From contig NZ_CANLQB010000002.1 of the NCBI RefSeq assembly GCF_947493125.1, positions 124,001-188,000 on the forward strand: 64,000 nt of DNA. Reading direction: 5' to 3'. Each line of letters opens with the position of its first letter. Position 1 is the first letter of the stretch. Source of the stretch: an uncultured Roseobacter sp. Its GTDB lineage: Bacteria; Pseudomonadota; Alphaproteobacteria; Rhodobacterales; Rhodobacteraceae. Of this stretch, positions 26,112 through 35,376 are shown piece after piece. A model generated the notes under the pieces. It worked only from the letters and a program-made list of their open reading frames with translations. It did not search any database and was not told the origin of the DNA. Position numbers and translations under genes: made by a program.

Positions 26112-28907
26112 ATGGCATTCGGCAAAGGGCATCATCTTCATCTGATCGACGGCTCGGCCTTCATCTTCCGCGCCTATCACGCGCTGCCTCCCCTTACGCG
26201 CAAATCGGATGGGCTTCCCATTGGGGCAGTGTCCGGCTTTTGCAACATGCTGCAGCGCTATGTGGAGACGAGCACTGGCGATGACGCCCCCACCCATGTG
26301 GCCGTGATCTTCGACAAGGGCAGCCACACTTTCCGCAACGAAATCTACGACCAGTACAAGGCCAACCGGGATGAGATGCCCGAAGACCTGCGCCCGCAGA
26401 TCCCGCTGACCCGCCGCGCCACCGAAGCCTTCAACATCGCCTGCAAGGAGCTGGAGGGCTATGAGGCGGACGACATCATCGCCACGCTCGCAGTGCAGGC
26501 CCGCGCGGCTGGCGGCCGTTGCACCATCATCAGCTCAGACAAGGACCTGATGCAACTGGTGGGTGACGGGGTCGAGATGCTTGATGCGATGAAGAACAAG
26601 CGCATCGACCGCGACGGCGTGTTCGAGAAGTTCGGCGTCTACCCAGACCGCGTGGTCGACGTGCAGGCGCTCGCCGGGGACAGCGTCGACAATGTGCCCG
26701 GCGCGCCCGGCATCGGTATCAAAACCGCGGCCCTTTTGATCAATGAATATGGTGACCTTGAGGCACTCTTGGGGCGGGCTGAAGAGATCAAACAGCCGAA
26801 GCGGCGTCAGACCCTGATTGACCACGCCGAGCAGATCCGCCTGTCGCGCCGGTTGGTGCTGCTCGATGAGAACACGCCTCTGGACTTCACCATCGACGAT
26901 CTGGAGGTGCGCACGCCGGACCCCGATCAGCTGATGCCGTTTCTGGCCGAGATGGAGTTCCGCACGCTCACCAAACGCATCGCCGAAAAGCTCGAGGTCG
27001 AGCCGCCCGAGATCGACGACACACCGGCCACGGCCCCCGACGCGCCCGAGATCGAAGATGTTCCCTTTGATCGCGCGGGCTATACACGCGTCGGCACCGC
27101 TGAGGAGCTGCAAACCTGGATCGACCAGATCTATGAGCGCGGCTATGTGGCCGTGGACACCGAGACCACGGGCCTCAATGAGATGACCGCCGAGTTGGTC
27201 GGCATTTCACTGAGCGTCGAGCCCGGCAAGGCCTGCTATGTCCCGCTGATCCACAAGAAACACAGCGGCGACGATCTCTTTGGCTCTGATGATCTGGCCG
27301 AGGGGCAGATGGGCGTGCAGGCCGCGCTGGAGATGCTGAAGCCGGTCCTGGAGGATCCGTCGGTCCTCAAGATCGGGCAAAACATGAAGTACGATCTGAA
27401 GATATTCGCCCGGCACGACATCACCGTTGCGCCCATCGACGACACGATGCTGATGTCCTACGCGATGCACGGCGGGCTGCACAATCATGGCATGGACACG
27501 CTGGCGGAGCGCTACCTGAACCACACGCCGATCCCGATCAAGCCGCTGCTGGGCTCGGGCAAATCGGCGATCACCTTCGACAAGGTGCCGCTGGATGACG
27601 CAGTGCCCTACGCCGCAGAAGATGCGGACATTACTCTGCGGCTCTGGCAACAGTTCAAACCCTCGCTGCACCGCGCCCAGGTCACCCGTGTCTATGAGAC
27701 ACTGGAGCGTCCGATGGTGCCCGTTCTGGCCGAGATGGAACGCACCGGCATCAAGGTCGACCGCGACACGTTGAGCCGCATGTCAAACGCCTTCAGCCAG
27801 AAGATGGCGGGGCTGGAGGCCGAAATTCATGAGCTTGCCGGTGAGACGTTTAACGTGGGCTCGCCCGCCCAACTCGGCGATATATTGTTCGAAAAGATGG
27901 GGCTTGAGGGCGGCAAAAAGGGTAAGAATGGCAAATATTCCACGCCTGCAGACGTACTGGAGGATCTGGCCACCGAGCACGACTTGCCCGGTCGAGTCAT
28001 GGACTGGCGACAGCTTTCAAAGTTGAAATCAACCTACACCGACGCGCTGCAGGAGCATATCAATGCCGAGACGGGGCGCGTGCACACGTCCTATTCGATT
28101 GCGGGCGCCTCGACCGGGCGACTGGCCTCCACCGACCCGAACCTGCAGAACATCCCGATCCGCACCGAGGAAGGCCGCCGCATCCGCGAGGCCTTCGTCG
28201 CCGAGGAGGGCAAGACGCTGGTCGCTCTCGATTACAGCCAGATCGAGCTGCGCATCCTCGCCCATATCGCGGGCATCGACGCCTTGAAAGACGCCTTCAA
28301 GCGGGGGGACGACATCCACGCGATGACCGCCTCCGAGATGTTCGACGTCCCGATGGAGGAGATGACACCCGAAATCCGCCGCCGCGCCAAGGCGATCAAC
28401 TTTGGCGTGATCTACGGCATTTCAGGCTTTGGCCTTGCGCGCAACCTCCGCATCCCACGGGGCGAGGCGCAGGACTTCATCAACCGCTACTTTGAACGCT
28501 TCCCGGGCATTCGCACCTACATGGACGACACCAAGGCCTTCGCCAAGGAGCACGGCTATGTGCAGACGCTCTTTGGACGGCGCATCCACACGCCCAACAT
28601 CGGGGCCAAGGGCCCGCACGCAGGCTTTGCGGCGCGCGCTGCGATCAACGCGCCCATTCAGGGCACCGCCGCCGATGTGATCCGCCGCGCCATGGTGCGT
28701 ATGCCCGCCGCAGTCGAAAATCTGCCCGCGAAGATGTTGTTGCAGGTGCACGACGAGTTGCTGTTCGAGGTGGATGAGGGCGCCGAGGGAGATCTGATCG
28801 AGACCGCCCGCACCGTCATGGAAGCCGCCTGCGACCCGGTGGTCAAGCTGGACGTTCAGCTGAGCGTCGATGCGGGACAGGGTGCGAACTGGGCCGTGGC
28901 CCACTAA
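26112..28907 (+). CDS. polA: DNA polymerase I
   Basis: 931-aa repair and Okazaki-fragment polymerase. The 5' nuclease domain (about 1-290) starts HLHLIDGSAFIFRAYHALPP. The 3'-5' exonuclease domain is intact: VAVDTETTGL, NMKYDLKIFA and YAAEDADITLRL supply the DEDDy residues. The polymerase domain has DYSQIELRILAHIAG (motif A), RRRAKAINFGVIYGISGFGL (motif B) and LLQVHDELLFEV (motif C). Proofreading should therefore be active. GAGGGAGACGGGC precedes the ATG. Confidence 0.97.
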   Translation: MAFGKGHHLHLIDGSAFIFRAYHALPPLTRKSDGLPIGAVSGFCNMLQRYVETSTGDDAPTHVAVIFDKGSHTFRNEIYDQYKANRDEMPEDLRPQIPLTRRATEAFNIACKELEGYEADDIIATLAVQARAAGGRCTIISSDKDLMQLVGDGVEMLDAMKNKRIDRDGVFEKFGVYPDRVVDVQALAGDSVDNVPGAPGIGIKTAALLINEYGDLEALLGRAEEIKQPKRRQTLIDHAEQIRLSRRLVLLDENTPLDFTIDDLEVRTPDPDQLMPFLAEMEFRTLTKRIAEKLEVEPPEIDDTPATAPDAPEIEDVPFDRAGYTRVGTAEELQTWIDQIYERGYVAVDTETTGLNEMTAELVGISLSVEPGKACYVPLIHKKHSGDDLFGSDDLAEGQMGVQAALEMLKPVLEDPSVLKIGQNMKYDLKIFARHDITVAPIDDTMLMSYAMHGGLHNHGMDTLAERYLNHTPIPIKPLLGSGKSAITFDKVPLDDAVPYAAEDADITLRLWQQFKPSLHRAQVTRVYETLERPMVPVLAEMERTGIKVDRDTLSRMSNAFSQKMAGLEAEIHELAGETFNVGSPAQLGDILFEKMGLEGGKKGKNGKYSTPADVLEDLATEHDLPGRVMDWRQLSKLKSTYTDALQEHINAETGRVHTSYSIAGASTGRLASTDPNLQNIPIRTEEGRRIREAFVAEEGKTLVALDYSQIELRILAHIAGIDALKDAFKRGDDIHAMTASEMFDVPMEEMTPEIRRRAKAINFGVIYGISGFGLARNLRIPRGEAQDFINRYFERFPGIRTYMDDTKAFAKEHGYVQTLFGRRIHTPNIGAKGPHAGFAARAAINAPIQGTAADVIRRAMVRMPAAVENLPAKMLLQVHDELLFEVDEGAEGDLIETARTVMEAACDPVVKLDVQLSVDAGQGANWAVAH

Positions 28908-28910
28908 CTT

Positions 28911-29153
28911 TTAGGGCTGCGCCTGACTGTCGGGGCGGGTCAGCTTGGCCACCAGCCGCCGTGTAAGGGGCGACACGATCAACAGTGTCGGAAAGGCGAC
29001 CGACCAGCTCGGCAGCCAATTCGTGATCCACAGCATGAAAAACCCATCGATCAGGCCCAGGCTGCGGAAGGTCGCGATGCCTGACACCATGAAGGACATC
29101 AGGCCGGACAGGATGAACCCAAAAAGGATGTGCTGATACCGGGCGGGGATCAT
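28911..29153 (-). CDS. DUF2798 family small membrane protein
   Basis: 80 aa with two hydrophobic helices (about residues 8-30 and 38-62): HILFGFILSGLMSFMVSGIATF and the W-rich second helix FMLWITNWLPSWSVAFPTLLIVSPL, the family pattern. Function unknown. Convergent with polA, 3 bp between their ends. Confidence 0.82.
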   Translation of the reverse strand: MIPARYQHILFGFILSGLMSFMVSGIATFRSLGLIDGFFMLWITNWLPSWSVAFPTLLIVSPLTRRLVAKLTRPDSQAQP

Positions 29154-29223
29154 GGGTACTCTCTCATGCAGAAATGCTCAGCATAGACGGACGCGCGTTA
29201 ATCAAAACCTGCGGACATACACA

Positions 29224-29976
29224 TCAGGCCCACAATTTGCGCAGCTTTTGATATGTTTCACGATGAATTTCGGGGGGTTGGGACGCGTCATAGGCGACAC
29301 TGACCCATCCTTTGTGATCGATATCCGCCAGGCCAGTGCCCAACGCTTCCAAATCGGGGGAGCCGCCCGGTGTATCGGAAATCTGGACGTGACCGACAAG
29401 CTTTGCATGGGTCTCCAGCACGGCAATGGGGTCCCCGTGCAAGAGCTCCGCCTGACGGTTGTCGAAGAGCAGCGCAAGATTCGGCGCAGCCACCTCGGCC
29501 AGGATATCTGCTGCGAGGTCATAGTTGTTCAGGAACGAACCGGGCAGATCGTCCGCGCTGACTGGGCAGATCGTGATCAAAAGACCCTCGGGCGCCTGAT
29601 CCGCCGCAATCTTCAGATTGTCCACAAGGGTCTGTCGCGCCGCATCCCCCTCTGCCGCGCCCGCCAGAAGCTGGAGGATCGGCGCACGCAAGGCCCCGGA
29701 ATAGCGGATCGCGCGCCGCAGATCATACCGGAAACGCTCCGCCGCCTCGGGCACCGCAGCAAAGCCGCGCGCCCCACCGGTATAGTTGGGCGGCGGCGCC
29801 GCGATCCGCACCATCGACAGGCCTGCGCGCATCAGCGCACGCTGCGTATCCTTCGCAGGCATCTCGTAAGGGAACATGACCTCGGCCCCCTCAAACCCCG
29901 CCTCAGCCGCCGCGTCGAACCTGTCGAGATAGGGCAGGTCTGGCCAAAGGACGCTGAGATTTGCGGCAAATTTCAT
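29224..29976 (-). CDS. Hydroxypyruvate-isomerase-like TIM-barrel protein lacking catalytic glutamates
   Basis: 250-aa xylose-isomerase-like TIM barrel. Framework residues of the Hyi family are clear: KFAANLSVLWPDLPYLDRFDAAAEAGFEGAE at the N terminus, DDLPGSFL near 142-149 and GHVQISDTPG at 195-204. The metal Asp (D172 in LLFD) and Gln (Q198) remain, but the catalytic Glu of the LIEPIN-type motif is Cys137 (LITICPVS) and the Glu of the GCEY-type motif is Ala228 (VSVAYD). Hydroxypyruvate isomerase activity is therefore unlikely; it may have another reaction or be a binding protein. ATG 29976 is preferred over TTG 29979. Confidence 0.75.
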   Translation of the reverse strand: MKFAANLSVLWPDLPYLDRFDAAAEAGFEGAEVMFPYEMPAKDTQRALMRAGLSMVRIAAPPPNYTGGARGFAAVPEAAERFRYDLRRAIRYSGALRAPILQLLAGAAEGDAARQTLVDNLKIAADQAPEGLLITICPVSADDLPGSFLNNYDLAADILAEVAAPNLALLFDNRQAELLHGDPIAVLETHAKLVGHVQISDTPGGSPDLEALGTGLADIDHKGWVSVAYDASQPPEIHRETYQKLRKLWA

Positions 29977-30052
29977 CAATGGGGATCCGGCAGCAGTCGT
30001 CAGTCAGCGGCACGTTAGGCTGCACCCGGACAGACCGCAAACCGGTTTCGCC

Positions 30053-30640
30053 TCAGGGCAGTTCGGCGCTCGGAATGATCGGAAAGAAGGTGCCTTTCGA
30101 CCACACCCCGAACCAATCGTCATGATGCACGCCGAGATCTACGAGCCGGTAGAAACTCTTGCGGTCGATCAACGCTTCAAGCTCCGCGCGCACACGGACA
30201 TAGGGCGAAGGCTCGCCTGTCGCCGCGTCCCTCACCACGCGAATGGGCAACTCGGCGCTCGCGACGGCCTTGTCGTCGACCTGCGTGAAAAAGGTCAGCA
30301 CCTGCGCATCGCCGGCGCCCGTCGCTTCGAAATCCACCGCGACGAAGGGGGCATCATCCACCGTGATGCCGACCTTCTCGACCGGGGTCACCAGGAAATA
30401 CTTCTCGCCCTCTTTCTTGAGAATCGACGAGAACAGCTTGACCAGACCGGGCCGCCCGATGGGCGTGCCCTCGTAGAACCACGTCCCGTCCCGCGCGATC
30501 CGCATGTCCAGATCACCGCAGAACGGCGGGTTCCAGAGATGTACGGGCGGCAATCCGCGCGTTTTTGCAGCAGTTAACGACGCCGCAAGGCTCTCTGCCG
30601 ACGGTGTCACGGTTTTTTGTCCACTCATTGCTTTTGCCAT
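30053..30640 (-). CDS. DUF1285 family protein
   Basis: 195-aa soluble protein of unknown function. Family-typical segments: PPVHLWNPPFCGDLDMRIARDGTWFYEGTPIGRPGLVKLFSSIL, YFLVTPVEKVGITVDDAPFVAV and DWFGVWSKGTFFPII. I chose the ATG giving MAKAMSGQK; a second ATG four codons later is possible. The frame stays open upstream across the moxR 5' end, but that part is antisense to moxR and not family-like. Divergent from moxR with 55 bp between starts. Confidence 0.87.
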   Translation of the reverse strand: MAKAMSGQKTVTPSAESLAASLTAAKTRGLPPVHLWNPPFCGDLDMRIARDGTWFYEGTPIGRPGLVKLFSSILKKEGEKYFLVTPVEKVGITVDDAPFVAVDFEATGAGDAQVLTFFTQVDDKAVASAELPIRVVRDAATGEPSPYVRVRAELEALIDRKSFYRLVDLGVHHDDWFGVWSKGTFFPIIPSAELP

Positions 30641-30695
30641 TTGCCTTATGCACGATAGGTTACTGCATGCATATAAGATACCGGAGCAGGTTGTC

Positions 30696-31699
<1,004 letters not shown>

Positions 31700-31703
<4 letters not shown>

Positions 31704-32602
31704 CAGCCTCCGTCCAACCTTATGCAGCCGAGCCAAAAGCCCTGCGGTCCGACGCCGAAGCACAGGCGGCACGGCTGCCGGACCTCCTGGCCCGCGCCGA
31801 ACATCTCGCCGGGGCCGTGCTGCTGGGGGACCATGGGCGCCGGCGGGCTGGGATGGGCGACGACTTCTGGCAATACCGCCCGGCGCAGGTAGGCGACAGC
31901 CGCCGGTTGATCGACCACCGCCGCTCCGCCCGCGGCGATCAGGAATTCGTGCGCGAACGCGAATGGCAGATCGCCCAATCGGTCATGCTGTGGATCGACC
32001 AGGGCGCCTCCATGCGCTTTGCCAGCGATGCGGCACTGCCCCTCAAGGCCGATCGCGCGAGGTTGCTGGGCCTGGCGACCGCCATTCTGCTGGTCCGCGG
32101 TGGTGAACGTGTCGGCCTGACCGGTACGTCCCTGCCGCCCCGACGCGGCAATACCCAGATCCTGCGCCTGGCCGAGGCTTTCAGCGCTGACGCAGAGCAC
32201 GACTACGCCCCGCCCGAACACCGCGCGATGATCCCTTCAGCCCGGGCGCTTTTCGTCTCGGACTTCATGGGCGATGTGGACGAGGTGAAACTCGCACTGA
32301 CCAAGGCCGCCGACCGGGGCGTGCGCGGCGTACTGCTGCACGTGCTCGACCCGTCTGAGGAGTCCTTCCCCTTCCGGGGTCGCACCATCTTTGAAAGCGT
32401 CGGCGGAAGCCTGGTACATGAGACTTTGAAGGCCAACGACCTGAAGGATCGCTATCTCGACCGCCTGGCCGCCCGAAAGGAAGAGCTGCAACAGCTCTGC
32501 GCCCTGACCAGTTGGCAATACGGCATACATCACACGGATGCCTCCGCGCAATCTGCGTTGCTGTGGCTGTACCGTGCGCTTGATACCGGAGGGGTGCGAT
32601 GA
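31700..32602 (+). CDS. DUF58 domain protein
   Basis: 300-aa partner of MoxR. The conserved DUF58 core is present: GDDFWQYRPAQVGDSRRLIDHRRSAR followed by VREREWQIAQSVMLWIDQGASM. The last motif is the counterpart of a vWA DxSxS site, with Gly in place of the first Ser. No membrane segment is visible. The GTG start overlaps the moxR stop (GTGA), and the stop overlaps the next gene (ATGA), so translation is coupled on both sides. Confidence 0.9.
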
Positions 32603-35376
32603 CGGTTCTGGGCGGTATCGGCTTCACCGCGCCCTGGCTGCTGCTCGCGTTGCTGGCGTTGCCCATCCTTTGGATCATCCTGCGCGCCGTGCCGCCCGCG
32701 CCGATGCGGCGGCGCTTTCCAGGTGTGGCACTGCTTCTCGGGCTCAAGGACGATGAAACCGTCTCCGACCGCACGCCGTGGTGGCTTCTGTTGCTGCGTA
32801 TGCTGGCGGCGGCCGCGATCATCATCGGCCTCGCCGGTCCTGTTCTGAATCCGAACGAGGATCAGGCGCAGGGGAGCGGACCCCTGCTCATCGTGCTCGA
32901 TGGCAGTTGGGCCGGTGCAACCCGCTGGGCCGAGCAGGAAGAGGCCATCGCCGCCCAGCTGACCCGCGCCAGCCGTGCGGGCCGCACCGTCGCATTCCTT
33001 GATCTCGCCCGTCCGCAACCGCCTGTCTTCCAAACCGCGGACGCCTGGCGCAGCCGACTGCCCGGCTTCCGGCCCGCTCCCTGGCAACCGGATCAGGCCC
33101 GCAGCACTCTTGCCTTGTCCTTTCTCGACGACACAGCGGATTTCGACACGCTGTGGTTCAGCGACGGCCTCGACTACCCTGGCCGCGAGGCCGCTCTGCA
33201 GCGCTTCGAGAGCAGCGGCAGCGTCGAAGTCTATCAGACCGCCGCCAATGTGCTGGCCATGGCGCCCGCAGGGTTCGAAGATGGCGCTGTCCAGTTGACG
33301 GCCATCCGCGCCGCCGCGGGCCCCGAGCGTGATGTCACCGTGCAGGCGCGCGGCAAGGATCCGGCGGGTAATGCGAGCATCCTCGCCACCGCCACCGCAA
33401 CCTTCGCCGCGGGCGAGACGACGGCCGACACCGCCCTCTCCCTACCCTCCGAACTGCGCGCCCGGATCACCCGCTTCGATCTGCAGGGCCAGCGCTCTGC
33501 GGGCAGCACCACATTGGCGGACGATGGCCTGCGCCGCCGCGAAGTGGCGCTGATCGCGGGTCGTGAGAGCCGCGAAGGGCTCGAGCTGCTGTCGCCGCTG
33601 CACTACATCGAGCAGGCGCTCGCGCCCAATGCCGACTTGATCGGCGGTGCCCTTGACGAGATCCTGCCCGCGAACCCGGATGTGATCGTCCTCGCCGATG
33701 TGGCGACACTCTCGCCGGCCGAGGAAGAGGGCCTGGGCACCTGGATCGACAATGGCGGCATGCTGGTGCGTTTCGCCGGGCCGCGTGTGGCCGCCAGCGA
33801 CGTCAGCCGAGCCGACGAAGACCCCATGATGCCTGTGCGTCTGCGCTCTGGCGGGCGGACCGTTGGCGGCGCGATGAGCTGGGGCCAACCCAAGGCGCTC
33901 GCGCCTTTCCGCGAAGGCTCGCCCTTCTTCGGTCTGGCGATCCCGGAGGATGTGCAGGTGACCAGCCAGGTGATGGCCCAGCCGGATCCAACGCTGGCCG
34001 AGCGTGTGATCGCCGAGTTGACCGACGGCACCCCTCTGGTGACCCGTAAGGCCAGAGAACAAGGGCAGATCGTGCTGTTCCACGTCACCGCCACCGCGGA
34101 TTGGTCGACCTTGCCGCTCTCCGGGCTCTTCGTGCAGATGCTCGAACGGTTGGCGATTTCCAGTTCCGCCTCCCGCCCCGATGCGGGCCAGCTCGAAGGC
34201 ACGACCTGGACGCCCGAGCAGGTGATGGATGGTTTTGGCACGCTGCGCGAGGCCGGCACCCTGCCCGGTGTGCCGGGGGCCGATCTGCTCACCGCGCGCC
34301 CCGGCCCCGACATGCAGCCGGGTATTTATGCCTCCGGCGACCGGCGGCTGGCGCGCAATGTCATCGAAGACGGTGACACGCTGACCCCTGTGATTTGGCC
34401 CGAGCGGATCCCGGTCAAGGGTTTCGCCGTCCCGCCTGAACAGCCTGTTGCCGGCTGGCTCTTGAGCTTCGCGATCCTTCTGCTGCTGGCCGATGTGATC
34501 GCATCACTGGCGCTCTCGGGCCGCTTGCTGAGCCGCGCCAACCGGATCGCCGTCGTTGCGCTCATTGCGCTCGCTCCGCTGAGCATGGCGCCGGGCGCAC
34601 AGGCCCAAGCCGCCGAAGACGACGCCTTCGCCCTCAATGCAGCTGCAGAACTGGCGCTGGCCTATGTTCTGACCGGCAACCGCTCCGTCGATGAGATGTC
34701 CGATGCCGGGCTGCGCGGTCTCTCCGACACACTCTTCTTCCGCACCTCGGTTGAGCCCGCCGCCCCCGTCGGCGTCGATCTCGAAATGGATGAGCTGGCC
34801 TTCTTCCCAGTGCTCTACTGGCCCATCACCCCCGACCAGCCGCGCCCCTCCGCCGAAGCCTATGCCAAGCTCAATGCCTATCTGCGCTCTGGCGGTCTGA
34901 TCCTCTTTGATACCCGCGACGCCGATGTGGCCCGCTTCGGCAACGCCAGCCCCAACGGGCGCAAGCTGCAGGACCTCGCAGCTCCGCTCGACATCCCACC
35001 GCTGGAGCCGCTGCCCGCCGACCACGTGCTGACCCGCACCTTCTATCTGCTGCAGGACTTCCCCGGACGCCACACCAGCCGTGATGTCTGGGTCGAAGCC
35101 GCCCCGCCCGACGCCGAACAGGTCGAGGGCATGCCCTTCCGCAACCTCAACGACGGCGTCACCCCCGTTGTCATCGGCGGCAACGACTGGGCTGCGGCCT
35201 GGGCGATCAGCACCACGGGTGCGCCGCTGGTGCCCATCGGGCGCGGCTTCACCGGCGAGAGACAGCGCGAACTGGCTTTCCGCTTCGGTGTGAACCTCAT
35301 CATGCATGTGCTGACCGGTAACTATAAGTCCGATCAGGTGCACGTGCCCGCATTGCTCGATAGGTTGGGTCAATGA
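32599..35376 (+). CDS. DUF4159 membrane protein with BatA-type N terminus
   Basis: 925-aa membrane protein. Two N-terminal membrane helices (about residues 8-28 and 58-78) form a BatA-like start, followed by a degenerate vWA-like segment (LLIVLDGSWAGA, lacking DxSxS) and a large periplasmic-type middle region. A helix at about 612-635 and a hydrophobic/Ala-rich stretch near 650-675 precede the C-terminal DUF4159 domain (about 690-925), with FFPVLYWPITPDQPRPSAEAYAKLNAYLRSGG split across it. It probably works in the cell envelope with the MoxR ATPase. Overlaps both neighbours by 4 bp. Confidence 0.85.
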   Translation: MTVLGGIGFTAPWLLLALLALPILWIILRAVPPAPMRRRFPGVALLLGLKDDETVSDRTPWWLLLLRMLAAAAIIIGLAGPVLNPNEDQAQGSGPLLIVLDGSWAGATRWAEQEEAIAAQLTRASRAGRTVAFLDLARPQPPVFQTADAWRSRLPGFRPAPWQPDQARSTLALSFLDDTADFDTLWFSDGLDYPGREAALQRFESSGSVEVYQTAANVLAMAPAGFEDGAVQLTAIRAAAGPERDVTVQARGKDPAGNASILATATATFAAGETTADTALSLPSELRARITRFDLQGQRSAGSTTLADDGLRRREVALIAGRESREGLELLSPLHYIEQALAPNADLIGGALDEILPANPDVIVLADVATLSPAEEEGLGTWIDNGGMLVRFAGPRVAASDVSRADEDPMMPVRLRSGGRTVGGAMSWGQPKALAPFREGSPFFGLAIPEDVQVTSQVMAQPDPTLAERVIAELTDGTPLVTRKAREQGQIVLFHVTATADWSTLPLSGLFVQMLERLAISSSASRPDAGQLEGTTWTPEQVMDGFGTLREAGTLPGVPGADLLTARPGPDMQPGIYASGDRRLARNVIEDGDTLTPVIWPERIPVKGFAVPPEQPVAGWLLSFAILLLLADVIASLALSGRLLSRANRIAVVALIALAPLSMAPGAQAQAAEDDAFALNAAAELALAYVLTGNRSVDEMSDAGLRGLSDTLFFRTSVEPAAPVGVDLEMDELAFFPVLYWPITPDQPRPSAEAYAKLNAYLRSGGLILFDTRDADVARFGNASPNGRKLQDLAAPLDIPPLEPLPADHVLTRTFYLLQDFPGRHTSRDVWVEAAPPDAEQVEGMPFRNLNDGVTPVVIGGNDWAAAWAISTTGAPLVPIGRGFTGERQRELAFRFGVNLIMHVLTGNYKSDQVHVPALLDRLGQ

